From contig QZFT01000021.1 in assembly GCA_003600225.1 (NCBI GenBank), positions 1-64,000 on the forward strand: a stretch of 64,000 nucleotides of DNA, read 5' to 3'. Shown piece by piece: positions 39,770-47,249 of this stretch. Numbering within the stretch: position 1 is the stretch's first letter; every line of letters starts with the position of its first letter. The notes below the pieces were generated by a model. It saw only the letters and a program-made list of their open reading frames with translations. It did not search any database and was not told the DNA's origin. This DNA comes from Pseudonocardiaceae bacterium YIM PH 21723 (GTDB taxonomy: Bacteria; Actinomycetota; Actinomycetes; Mycobacteriales; Pseudonocardiaceae). A program made the translations under genes and the position numbers.

Positions 39770-40236
39770 GGGGTTGGGTCTTGGCTAGTGGCGAAAGAGG
39801 CTTTGGAGGAGGAGATGGGCTCGGGGCGGGGCCTTTCCTGCCTTCGTGTTGGGTGGGGGCACGCCAGTCTGGTGGGTGGGGCCGCTGCGCGGGGCTGTCG
39901 TTGACTTGTCGGGGCTTTTAGTCACGGCAAGTGGCACTTGTCGTGGATAAAAGACGCGACAACTGAGGCGGCACGGGCGGAAATGGGGCGACACTCCGTG
40001 AGCTCCCAGGATGTAGTCGTCCATTGTGGACTGTGAGTACCTGAAGGACGCCACCATTTACCCGAGGTAAACGATGGCGTCCTTCAGTGCGCTCAAATAA
40101 ACGATGGCGTCCTTCAGGTCCACCGCGGAAGCGGCCCCAACAGCCAGGCAGGCGTGCCCCCACTCAACACGACGGCCGGAAAGACGCAGCCCCAAGCTCA
40201 TCTCCTCCTCCAAAGCCGCTTTCGGTAACAAGCCAG
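39770..40236. repeat. Intergenic inverted-repeat element, copy C
   Basis: About 470 bp. Outer arms match copies B and D (gggttgggtc / GGTGGGGGCACGCC on the left, GCGTGCCCCCAC / CTCCAAAGCC on the right). The inner block is inverted: ccattgtgga comes first, then CCTGAAGGACGCC (40040-40052) and GGCGTCCTTCAGG (40106-40118). It also holds the CTTGTCG/CGACAAC hairpin seen in copy A. It fills the divergent gap between aroA and the beta-lactamase-fold gene, whose in-frame upstream sequence within the element is not coding in my view. Confidence 0.85.
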
Positions 40237-40262
40237 AAGCGCCATGCGCCCTGCCCCCGCAG

Positions 40263-41612
40263 ATGGGAGCATGCAAAGTCGTGATCTGGCACACAGTCCT
40301 GACCATCGCCCTGCTCGGCACCACCCTGCCCGCACCGGCACCGGACGAGCTCGCCGAGCAGCTACGCACGGCCATCGTGGCCCAGGCCTTCAAGGACGTG
40401 CTCGACCTGACCCCGCCGCGACCGAACCCGTGGGGCGCCCCGGAGAAGTACGACCGGCTCGGCGCGCAACCCAGGGACAAGGTGGAGCCACGGCCGTTGC
40501 ACCAGACGCCGAACCTGGACGTCGCGGTGATCGAACTGGATCGCCTCGGCCGTCCCCGCACCATGGCCGACGTGCTGCTCAGCCCCCGCTATCCGCAGGG
40601 AGCCGTGGTGCGCAGCAGCGATGCCGTGCGCTATCGCTGGTGGAACGACGTGGAGTGGAACACCCAGGGCGGGCAGGGCAGCCGGGACGTGCTCCCGGGC
40701 CGGGAACAGGCGCCGCTGGACTTCACCTCGCCCTATCCGGCCTCGGTGCTCAAGCTGATGGTCGGCTTCGGCGTGCTGCGGCTGGCCGACCAGGGCCGGG
40801 TCGACCTGGACGAGGACTACGACTACCGGCCGGAACCGGTCAGCCAGTCGTGTGGTGGGCCCACGGTGAAACCGATCCGGGTGCTCTTCGACGAGATGAT
40901 CACCAGGTCGCAGAACGAGTCCACCTGCGCGCTGGTCAAGATGATCGACGAACTGGATGCCTGGGACGAGATCAACGACACCTTCGCCGAGCTGGGGATG
41001 CCCACGCTGATGATGACCGGCTTCAATCCGGGCAACGGCGGACGGTGGAGCGGCGCGAACATGAGCGGCCCCGACACCGCGAAGCTGCTGTTGCTGCTCG
41101 CCGGTGGCCCGGGGGTGCTGTGGGTGACACCGGACCACCGGCCGGTCACCCGGGGCGAGCTGAGCCGGTCCTCCCGCGAGTTCTTCCTGCGGACCCTGGC
41201 CGATCAGGGGCACAACGAGATGCTGTCCACCACCAACTGGTGCGATCGGGCCTACCCGGTGCAGGGCATTCCGCAGCGCACCCCGCCGCGGTGGATCCGG
41301 CCGGACGGCACGGTCCAGGTCGGCAATGCGGTGTACGACCGCGATGTGCGGCCCTGCGACGCGCGGGCCGAGGTGACCTTCGCGCACAAGACCGGCTGGG
41401 TGAGCACGGCCGGCAGCGACGCGGGGGTGGTCAGCGCGCCGGAGGGCAGGCACTACATCGTGGTGGTGTTCGGCAATCTGGGCACCGGTTACGTGGATCG
41501 CGACCGCCCCGCGGACCCGCCGGGGATCTACAAGGTGCTGTACACCCAGAAGTACGCGCAGCTGGGCAAGGCCATCGACGAGATCATGCGGGCCCGGGTG
41601 GCGTACCATTGA
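40263..41612 (+). CDS. Secreted class A beta-lactamase-fold serine hydrolase
   Basis: 449 residues with a signal-like hydrophobic N-terminus (VIWHTVLTIALLGTTLPAPA). Three penicillin-recognising motifs are visible: SVLK (S161-K164), SQN (S216-N218, in place of SDN) and KTG (K376). This matches serine beta-lactamases and related D,D-peptidases, but it is longer than a typical class A enzyme (about 290), with N-terminal and C-terminal additions. It could be a peptidoglycan-associated hydrolase rather than a resistance enzyme. ATG 40263 and GTG 40281 are both possible starts; upstream frame lies in repeat copy C. Confidence 0.75.
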   Translation: MGACKVVIWHTVLTIALLGTTLPAPAPDELAEQLRTAIVAQAFKDVLDLTPPRPNPWGAPEKYDRLGAQPRDKVEPRPLHQTPNLDVAVIELDRLGRPRTMADVLLSPRYPQGAVVRSSDAVRYRWWNDVEWNTQGGQGSRDVLPGREQAPLDFTSPYPASVLKLMVGFGVLRLADQGRVDLDEDYDYRPEPVSQSCGGPTVKPIRVLFDEMITRSQNESTCALVKMIDELDAWDEINDTFAELGMPTLMMTGFNPGNGGRWSGANMSGPDTAKLLLLLAGGPGVLWVTPDHRPVTRGELSRSSREFFLRTLADQGHNEMLSTTNWCDRAYPVQGIPQRTPPRWIRPDGTVQVGNAVYDRDVRPCDARAEVTFAHKTGWVSTAGSDAGVVSAPEGRHYIVVVFGNLGTGYVDRDRPADPPGIYKVLYTQKYAQLGKAIDEIMRARVAYH

Positions 41613-41618
41613 CGGGCT

Positions 41619-42356
41619 ATGTGCGGACGCTATTCGGCGAAAAAGGACCCGGCCACGCTGGCCACGGAGTTCGACGCGATCGATGCCACCGATGGCGCCA
41701 CCGGTGGTGATTACAACGTGGCCCCGACCAAACAGGTCGCCGCGGTGGTGCAACGCCATCCGCGGGATGCCGAGGGCAAGCCGGACGAGTCGCGCACCGA
41801 GCGCACCGTCCGGATGATGCGCTGGGGCTTGGTGCCGAGCTGGGCCAAGGACATCGGCATGGCGGCGAAGATGATCAACGCCAGGTCGGAGACCGCCGCG
41901 GAGAAGCCGGCCTACCGGACGTCGATGAAGAAGTACCGGTGCCTGATGCCCGCCGACGGCTGGTACGAGTGGAAGGTCGACTCGGGCAGCAAACAGCCGT
42001 ACTTCATCAAGGCCCCCGGCGAGGAGTCGCTGGCCCTGGCCGCGCTGTGGGCGGTGTGGCGTGACCCGGCGGAGCCGCAGGCCGGCCCGCTGATCAGCTG
42101 CTCGGTGCTCACCGCCGACTCGGTCGGGCAGTTGGAGAACGTGCACCACCGGATGCCGGTCCTGCTGCCGCGCAGCAAATGGGCGGACTGGCTGGACCCG
42201 GACCGCGAGGATGCCACCGACGTGCTGGCCGAACCCGACTTGGACCTGCTCGCCTCACTGCAGCTGATCCCGGTGTCCACCATGGTCAACAACGTGCGCA
42301 ACAACGGCCCCCAGCTGTGGGAGCCCGCCCAGGAAGACGGATTGTTCTCCCTATGA
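41619..42356 (+). CDS. SOS response-associated peptidase (YedK/HMCES family)
   Basis: 245 residues, MCGRYS N-terminus with the self-processing Cys2 that links covalently to abasic sites in single-stranded DNA. Other family motifs are the YNVAPT Asn, MRWGLVPSWAKD, NARSET, CLMPADGWYEW and the HHRMPVLL His. Protects DNA during replication. The gene is seven bases after the preceding stop and overlaps the following gene in ATGA. Its homologue Rv3226c lies next to aroA in M. tuberculosis. Confidence 0.93.
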   Translation: MCGRYSAKKDPATLATEFDAIDATDGATGGDYNVAPTKQVAAVVQRHPRDAEGKPDESRTERTVRMMRWGLVPSWAKDIGMAAKMINARSETAAEKPAYRTSMKKYRCLMPADGWYEWKVDSGSKQPYFIKAPGEESLALAALWAVWRDPAEPQAGPLISCSVLTADSVGQLENVHHRMPVLLPRSKWADWLDPDREDATDVLAEPDLDLLASLQLIPVSTMVNNVRNNGPQLWEPAQEDGLFSL

Positions 42357-42961
42357 CCTGCCTGACGCTGGACACCCCGCACGGCCCGGCCCGGGCCGAA
42401 CTGCACAGCGCCGAGGAAGGCTCCGCCGCGCTGCTGCTCGGCCATGGCGCGGGCGGCGGCATCGACGCCCCCGACCTGGTCGCCGTCACCAGGGCGGCCA
42501 CCGCGGCCGGAGTGCACGTCGCGCTGATCCAGCAGCCCTACCGGGTGGCGGGCAGGCGCGCACCCGCCCCGGCCAAGCACCTGGACACCGCCTGGCTGGC
42601 GGTGGCCGACGCGCTGGCCGAGCACTTCGGCGATCTCCCACTGCTCTTCGGCGGCCGGTCCTCCGGAGCCAGGGTCGCCTGCCGCACCGCGGCCGACGGC
42701 GGGGCCGCCGCCGTGCTCTGCCTGGCCTTTCCGGTTCACCCGCCGGGCAAGCCGGAGAAGTCCAGAATGGACGAACTGAACGCGGTGAAGGTGCCGTTGC
42801 TGGTCGTCCAGGGCCGGACCGACGCCTTCGGCCAGCCCGATCCGGCGCCACACCACGAGGTCGTCTCGGTCGCCGGCGATCATTCGCTGAAGGCGGACAC
42901 CCCGGCGGTCGCCCGGGCCGTCGGCGAGTGGCTCACCCGTGTGGTCCGTCCGCTGAACTGA
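42353..42961 (+). CDS. Alpha/beta-fold hydrolase (KANL3/Tex30-type)
   Basis: 202 residues. The LLLGHGAGGG strand-turn near residue 27 is the oxyanion region. The nucleophile elbow reads FGGRSSGARVA (G-R-S-S-G), an Asp is within VVQGRTDAFG and the His is in AGDHSL. It fits the small KANL3/Tex30-like hydrolase family; substrate unknown. ATG 42353 overlaps the yedK-type stop in ATGA, so the two are translationally coupled. Cytosolic. Confidence 0.85.
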   Translation: MTCLTLDTPHGPARAELHSAEEGSAALLLGHGAGGGIDAPDLVAVTRAATAAGVHVALIQQPYRVAGRRAPAPAKHLDTAWLAVADALAEHFGDLPLLFGGRSSGARVACRTAADGGAAAVLCLAFPVHPPGKPEKSRMDELNAVKVPLLVVQGRTDAFGQPDPAPHHEVVSVAGDHSLKADTPAVARAVGEWLTRVVRPLN

Positions 42962-43004
42962 TCATGTGCCCTAGCCTGAGAGATCGGTCGGGAACGGGGG
43001 CGCG

Positions 43005-44939
43005 ATGAACTTCAGTAACCATGAGCGGCGACAGCTGGAGAAGAGCGCGGAGGCCCTGCTGGCCGAGCGAGCCGGCTGGCTGGATTCGCTGCGCCGCAAC
43101 GTGTTGAGCCAGGTGCTCATCAAGACCGCCACGAACTGGGAACTGTTCGTCCGCCCCGAGCACTCCACCGCCGAGATCGCCGACGCGTTCGTCGTCGGCG
43201 CCAACGGCATCACCACCCTGCTCATCCGCCAGCAGGTGCCGGACGACACGACGATGGCCGCCGTGGCGCGGCATTCCGAGCAGCGGTGCGCGGACATCCC
43301 CGGCTCCCGGGGCCGGGTGATCCCGTCCACCGCCGTCCGGCACCGGGTGATCCTGGACGGCTCGCGGGGGAAGACCAGGTCGAAGGAGATCCTGTCGCTG
43401 CTCGAACTGGACGCCGTCTTCCAGGTGGACGCCCGGGTTCTCGGCCCCGGTCAGATCGGGCCGGTCGCCGATCATCTGGCGACCCGGCTGAAGGGCTATC
43501 AGCGACTCACGGTGCACCGGGCAGAGCGCGCCGAACCGGAAACCGGCCTGCTGGACTCCGCGGAACTGGTCACCGACCATCTCGCGGCGGCTCTCGACGA
43601 GCCCTTCGACAGTTGGATGATCTTCCTGCACCCGGAGCAGAACAAGATCGTGCGCCGGGACTGGAAAGGCCCGGCCCGGATCAGCGGACCGGCCGGAACG
43701 GGCAAGACGGTCGTCGCGCTGCACCGGTTGAAGCACCTGGCGCGCAACAGCACCGGTCCGCTGCTGTTCACCACCTTCGTCCGCAGCCTGCCGGTCGTGT
43801 TCGAGTCCACCTTCGCGCGGCTGGCCCCCGAGGTCGCCGACCGGGTGCGGTTCGTCAACCTGCACGCCTGGATCCGGGAGCTGCTGGTCACGCGGGACCG
43901 ACCGGTCGAGGTGGACCGTGGCCAGGTGAACGACGCGTTCGCCCGGGCCTGGCTGCAACACCGGGACCAGCTGGAACCGCTGGCGAAGACCGGCTACTGG
44001 CAGACCGAGATCGACCGGGTGATCAAGGGGCGTGGGCTGCGCGAGGTCGACGAGTACCTGGGCGTCTTCCGCAAGGGCCGCCGGCTGATTCTGGGGGAGA
44101 AGCAGCGGCGCGTGGTCTGGGAGCTGTACGAGTCCTATCAGCGGAATCTGGCCGAGAAGGGCCTGCACGACTTCAACGACCTGATCACCCTCGCCGAGCA
44201 GGAGCTGGCCGAACGCCCGCTGGAGACGCCCTATTCCGCGGTCGTGGTGGACGAGGCGCAGGACATCACGCTCACCGGGCTGCGGTTGCTGCGCGATGTC
44301 GCGGGCGAGGGCCCCAACCGGTTGTTGCTCATCGGCGACGGTCAGCAGCAGGTGTACTCGGGTGGCTGGCGGCTGTCCGACGCCGGTATCTCGATCATGG
44401 GACGCGGCGAGGTGTTGCGGGTGAACTACCGCAACCGCTCCGAAGTGCTGGAATTCGCCCAGCGCTTCGACGCGCGCAACGAGGTGGACGATCTCGACGG
44501 CGGCCAGGGCGTGGCCCTGCAGCAGGCGGACTCGGCTAACTCGGGTGGCAGGGTCGACACCTGGAGCGGCACCGACGGCGAACTCGCCGCCGAACTGGTG
44601 AAGGTGATCGAGGCACTGCCCGTCCCCCGCGGGAACACGGTGCTGATCAGCTCGGCATCCCACCTGGGTGCGTGCATCAAGATCCTGCGAGACGCCGGCA
44701 TCCCGGCCACGAACCTCGACCACTACACGGGCGCGCCGGATGACACGATCAAGATCGGCACCGTGCACCGGGCCAAGGGCCTGGACTTCCAGGCCGTGCT
44801 CTCGGTGACCGTCGCCGAACCCGGAGATCCGGAGGGCCCGGTGGCCACGGAGGACCGCGAGCTCCGCTCCCGGCAGCACCTCGTCGCGGCCACCCGGGCC
44901 CGGGACTACCTCTGGTGGGCCGAGGTCAGACGGCCGTGA
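43005..44939 (+). CDS. UvrD/Rep-like superfamily 1 helicase with an N-terminal extra domain
   Basis: 644 residues. The helicase core has Walker A ISGPAGTGKTVVALHRL (about 226-242) and Walker B VVVDEAQDITL (DEAQD about 416-420). Motif IV/V-like GTVHRAKGLDFQAVL and a VAATRARDYLWW end complete the SF1A set. The roughly 200-residue N-terminal domain (DAFVVGANGITTLLI) looks like a degenerate NERD-type nuclease-related domain, without a clear catalytic set. May act in DNA repair or in a defence-type role. ATG 43005. The last 14 bases overlap the opposite-strand YbaK gene. Confidence 0.8.
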   Translation: MNFSNHERRQLEKSAEALLAERAGWLDSLRRNVLSQVLIKTATNWELFVRPEHSTAEIADAFVVGANGITTLLIRQQVPDDTTMAAVARHSEQRCADIPGSRGRVIPSTAVRHRVILDGSRGKTRSKEILSLLELDAVFQVDARVLGPGQIGPVADHLATRLKGYQRLTVHRAERAEPETGLLDSAELVTDHLAAALDEPFDSWMIFLHPEQNKIVRRDWKGPARISGPAGTGKTVVALHRLKHLARNSTGPLLFTTFVRSLPVVFESTFARLAPEVADRVRFVNLHAWIRELLVTRDRPVEVDRGQVNDAFARAWLQHRDQLEPLAKTGYWQTEIDRVIKGRGLREVDEYLGVFRKGRRLILGEKQRRVVWELYESYQRNLAEKGLHDFNDLITLAEQELAERPLETPYSAVVVDEAQDITLTGLRLLRDVAGEGPNRLLLIGDGQQQVYSGGWRLSDAGISIMGRGEVLRVNYRNRSEVLEFAQRFDARNEVDDLDGGQGVALQQADSANSGGRVDTWSGTDGELAAELVKVIEALPVPRGNTVLISSASHLGACIKILRDAGIPATNLDHYTGAPDDTIKIGTVHRAKGLDFQAVLSVTVAEPGDPEGPVATEDRELRSRQHLVAATRARDYLWWAEVRRP

Positions 44940-45405
44940 TGGTGGCGGTGCCCGCCGAGGTGATGGTGACCAGGTCGGCGGGGGAGAGTTCGATCTCCAG
45001 GCCACGCCTGCCCGCGCTGCAGTAGATCGTCGGGTGGTCCAGCGCGGTCGAATCGACCACGATGGGCAGCCGCTTCTTCTGGCCGACCGGGGAGATCCCG
45101 CCCGCCACGTATCCGGTGGCCCGCTCGGCGGCCGCCACGTCGGCCATCTTCGCCTTCTTGCCGCCCACCGCGGCGGCGAGTGCCTTCAGGTCCAGCTGAC
45201 GGTCCACCGGCAGCACGCCGACGGTGAGCTTGCCGTCGACCTCGGCGACCAGGGTCTTGAACACCCGGTCCGCGGGGACGTCCATCGCCTTCGCCGCCTC
45301 TAATCCGAAGGACCCCGAACGGGGGTCGTGCTCGTAGGAGTGAACAGTGTGTTCCACGCCACGTTGCCTGAGCAACGCGGTCGCGGGAGTGCCCTGGCCA
45401 GCCAT
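44926..45405 (-). CDS. ybaK: YbaK/EbsC-type aminoacyl-tRNA deacylase
   Basis: 159 residues. Likely hydrolyses mischarged Cys-tRNA(Pro) or a similar species. The conserved features are the ATALLRQRGVEHTVHSYEHDPRSGSFGLEAAKAM start, VFKTLVAEVDG, LPVDRQLDLKALAAAVGGKKAKMAD and GYVAGGISPVGQKKRLP with the active Lys. The ATG at 45405 begins MAGQGTPATALL. Divergent from sigR: the SigR-type promoter begins 20 bases beyond this start, so the short gap holds both control regions. Confidence 0.9.
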   Translation of the reverse strand: MAGQGTPATALLRQRGVEHTVHSYEHDPRSGSFGLEAAKAMDVPADRVFKTLVAEVDGKLTVGVLPVDRQLDLKALAAAVGGKKAKMADVAAAERATGYVAGGISPVGQKKRLPIVVDSTALDHPTIYCSAGRRGLEIELSPADLVTITSAGTATITAV

Positions 45406-45424
45406 GATCCCCAGCCTAGGACAC

Positions 45425-45451
45425 GGGAATGTTGCTCCGGCCCTTGGTGTT
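45425..45451 (+). promoter_or_regulatory. SigR/SigH-type promoter (GGGAAT-N18-GTT)
   Basis: GGGAAT at 45425-45430 and GTT at 45449-45451 with an 18-base spacer. This agrees with the published Streptomyces SigR (mycobacterial SigH) consensus GGGAAT-N18/19-GTT, and it lies about 175 bases before the sigR start, fitting autoregulation. Confidence 0.75.
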
Positions 45452-45626
45452 GGAAAGGGACGTGGCAGCACAAACTCACTCCCATGGCGGTTGCGCGGTA
45501 CTCGACCGGCGACCGGATCAAGTCACAACCGGCGGCCGTCGTCAGACCGGCCGCGTATCCTCCCCATATGCGGCGGTCAGCATTGTCGGGGGAACCGCCG
45601 ACGCCAAGAAGTCGGGAAGGAGCTAC

Positions 45627-46238
45627 GTGCCCAGTAGCCCACAGGTAGAGACCGAAGAGGAGCGCTCCGCGCGCTTCGAGCGCGAGGCATTGCCGTTGCT
45701 CGATCAGCTCTACGGCGCCGCCCTGCGGATGACCCGGAACCCCTCGGACGCCGAGGATCTGGTGCAGGAGGCGTATCTCAAGGCGTTCGCCGCCTTCGCC
45801 TCTTTCTCCGAGGGCACGAATCTGAAGGCTTGGCTCTATCGGATTCTCACCAACACGTACATCAACGGCTACCGCAAGCGGCAGCGTCAGCCCGTGCAGC
45901 AGCCCACCGACGAGATCACCGACTGGCAGCTCGCGCAGGCCGAGTCGCACACCTCGTCCGGACTGCGCTCGGCCGAGATGGAAGCCCTGGACCTGCTGCC
46001 CGACAGCGATGTCAAAGAGGCGCTGCAGCAGCTGGCCGAGGAGTTCCGGATGGCCGTGTACCTGGCCGATGTCGAGGGATTCGCCTACAAGGAGATCGCC
46101 GACATCATGGGTACGCCCATCGGCACCGTCATGTCCCGGTTGCACCGTGGCCGCCGGCAGTTGCGGGACCTGCTCACCGACGTCGCACGCGACCGTGGTT
46201 TCCTGAGGGAAGGCACGCGGGAGGTGACTGGGGCGTGA
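45627..46238 (+). CDS. sigR: Redox-responsive ECF sigma factor SigR/SigH
   Basis: Group IV sigma factor for thiol-oxidative stress. 203 residues with region 2 ([21 protein letters not shown].. [16 protein letters not shown]) and region 4 ([38 protein letters not shown]). GTG 45627 follows GGAAGGAG by six bases. Some family members have a longer N-terminal form from an upstream start that is less stable. The stop overlaps the anti-sigma GTG start (GTGA), and a SigR-type promoter precedes it. Same order as mycobacterial sigH-rshA. Confidence 0.93.
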   Translation: MPSSPQVETEEERSARFEREALPLLDQLYGAALRMTRNPSDAEDLVQEAYLKAFAAFASFSEGTNLKAWLYRILTNTYINGYRKRQRQPVQQPTDEITDWQLAQAESHTSSGLRSAEMEALDLLPDSDVKEALQQLAEEFRMAVYLADVEGFAYKEIADIMGTPIGTVMSRLHRGRRQLRDLLTDVARDRGFLREGTREVTGA

Positions 46239-46525
46239 ATTGCGGCGGCGATCACCAGACGCCCTGCTCGGATGTACTGGCCGAGCTGTGGCTGTTCCTG
46301 GACAACGAATGCGATCCGGGGCGCAAGGCGCTGTTGCAGCAGCACCTGAACGAGTGCAACCCCTGCCTGTCCGAGTACGGCATCGAGGATCACCTGAAGG
46401 CGCTGCTGGCCCGCAAATGCGGTGGCGAGCACGCGCCGGGTGACCTGAAGAACCGGCTCAAGGACTCGATCCGGGAAGCCGTCCAGGCCAAGTGCGCGGA
46501 GTCGAAGAAGCAGACCAGCGCCTAG
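46235..46525 (+). CDS. rsrA: Zinc-containing anti-sigma factor RsrA/RshA
   Basis: 96 residues. The ZAS motif HxxxCxxC reads HLNECNPC (His37, Cys41, Cys44), with Cys3, His7 and Cys11 upstream ([11 protein letters not shown]). In RsrA the thiols form a disulphide on oxidation and release SigR. The C-terminal basic tail CAESKKQ carries another Cys, common to RsrA. GTG start overlapping the sigR stop. The gene is followed by a strong hairpin shared with the convergent bL37 gene. Confidence 0.92.
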   Translation: MNCGGDHQTPCSDVLAELWLFLDNECDPGRKALLQQHLNECNPCLSEYGIEDHLKALLARKCGGEHAPGDLKNRLKDSIREAVQAKCAESKKQTSA

Positions 46526-46539
46526 TCGTAGAGACATAC

Positions 46540-46574
46540 ATCGGGCCCCCAGCCGTAATGGCTGGGGGCCCGAT
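46540..46574. terminator. Bidirectional terminator between rsrA and bL37 gene
   Basis: 15-bp perfect stem ATCGGGCCCCCAGCC with its complement and a five-base loop (GTAAT), then GAGTTT. Confidence 0.9.
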
Positions 46575-46590
46575 GAGTTTATGAAGAAGC

Positions 46591-46665
46591 TCAGGCGTTG
46601 GGGCGCTTACCGTGGTTCGCGCCGCCCTTCTTCCTGTCGCGCTTCTTGCGTGCCCGCTTGGACAT
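46591..46665 (-). CDS. Actinobacterial ribosomal protein bL37 (24 residues)
   Basis: MSKRARKKRDRKKGGANHGKRPNA, a very basic 24-residue peptide. It matches the small protein bL37 found in mycobacterial 50S structures, located in the same sigH/rshA neighbourhood. AAGGAG lies about six bases before the ATG on the minus strand, which supports translation. Very short genes such as this are frequently missed. Binds rRNA in the large subunit. Confidence 0.85.
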   Translation of the reverse strand: MSKRARKKRDRKKGGANHGKRPNA

Positions 46666-46787
46666 CGCGTCTCCTTAGCAATCGACGTACCTCCGCTTAG
46701 TGTCGCATGCGGTACCGGTAGGTCCGTTAGCGGCCGGTTCGTGGTTTGATGCGTAGGCAGGTTGCGTGCGTCAAGGAGGACGAAACG

Positions 46788-47000
46788 ATGGCCGAGGAAA
46801 TTCTTGCCGAGATGGTCGCGAACGTCTGGAAGGTGGTCGTCAAGGACGGCGACACCGTGGAGGACGGCGACACCTTGGTCATCCTCGAATCCATGAAGAT
46901 GGAGATTCCGGTGATCGCCGAGGCCGATGGCCTGGTGACGATCAAGGTTGCCGAGGGTGATGTGGTGCAGGAAGGCGACCTGATCGCGGTCGTCGACTAG
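46788..47000 (+). CDS. Biotin carboxyl carrier-like biotinylated protein
   Basis: A stand-alone biotinyl domain of 70 residues, MAEEILAEMVANVWKVVVKDGDTV, with the biotinylation motif ESMKME (Lys37) and the thumbless single-domain fold ending in GDLIAVVD. Mtb Rv3221c is a homologue and is biotinylated. It could be carrier for the separate biotin carboxylase at 8834, or serve another carboxylase. ATG with a textbook AAGGAGG ribosome-binding site. Its 3' half has been duplicated immediately downstream. Confidence 0.92.
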   Translation: MAEEILAEMVANVWKVVVKDGDTVEDGDTLVILESMKMEIPVIAEADGLVTIKVAEGDVVQEGDLIAVVD

Positions 47001-47007
47001 GTTTCGG

Positions 47008-47145
47008 GGTCATCCTCGAATCCATGCTCGTGTCCTTGAACGCCTGGAGATTCCGGTGATCGCCGAGGCCGATGGCACGGTGACGGTGAAGGTCGCTGAG
47101 GGTGATGTGGTGCAGGAAGGCGACCTGATCGCGGTCGTCGACTAG
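47008..47145 (+). pseudogene. Partial tandem duplicate of the biotinyl-protein gene, biotin site disrupted
   Basis: Bases 46877-47000 are repeated after an 8-base gap with a few substitutions. In the copy five bases of the biotin-lysine codon region are replaced by 19 unrelated bases, which removes the Lys and shifts the frame. The following stretch (GGAGATTCCGGTGATCGCC) and the stop are the same. The in-frame ATG in the copy meets a stop after 11 codons. No ribosome-binding site exists. It looks like a recent partial duplication that has decayed. Confidence 0.9.
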
Positions 47146-47249
47146 CACCTGGTGCAGACTTCACTGAACGTGGCAACCCACGATGGGCGGCCACGTTCAG
47201 CCGTTTCTGCGGTCGCCGCGCTCCATCAAAGCCGGGAGGATGGTCGGCT

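Noticed and set aside
40104-40262. N-terminal extension of the beta-lactamase-fold gene
   Set aside because: The added residues are translated from repeat copy C and do not resemble a signal peptide. The start was moved downstream.
42933-45005. A long open frame opposite the helicase gene
   Set aside because: Shadow of a real gene with unusual Gln/His-rich composition.
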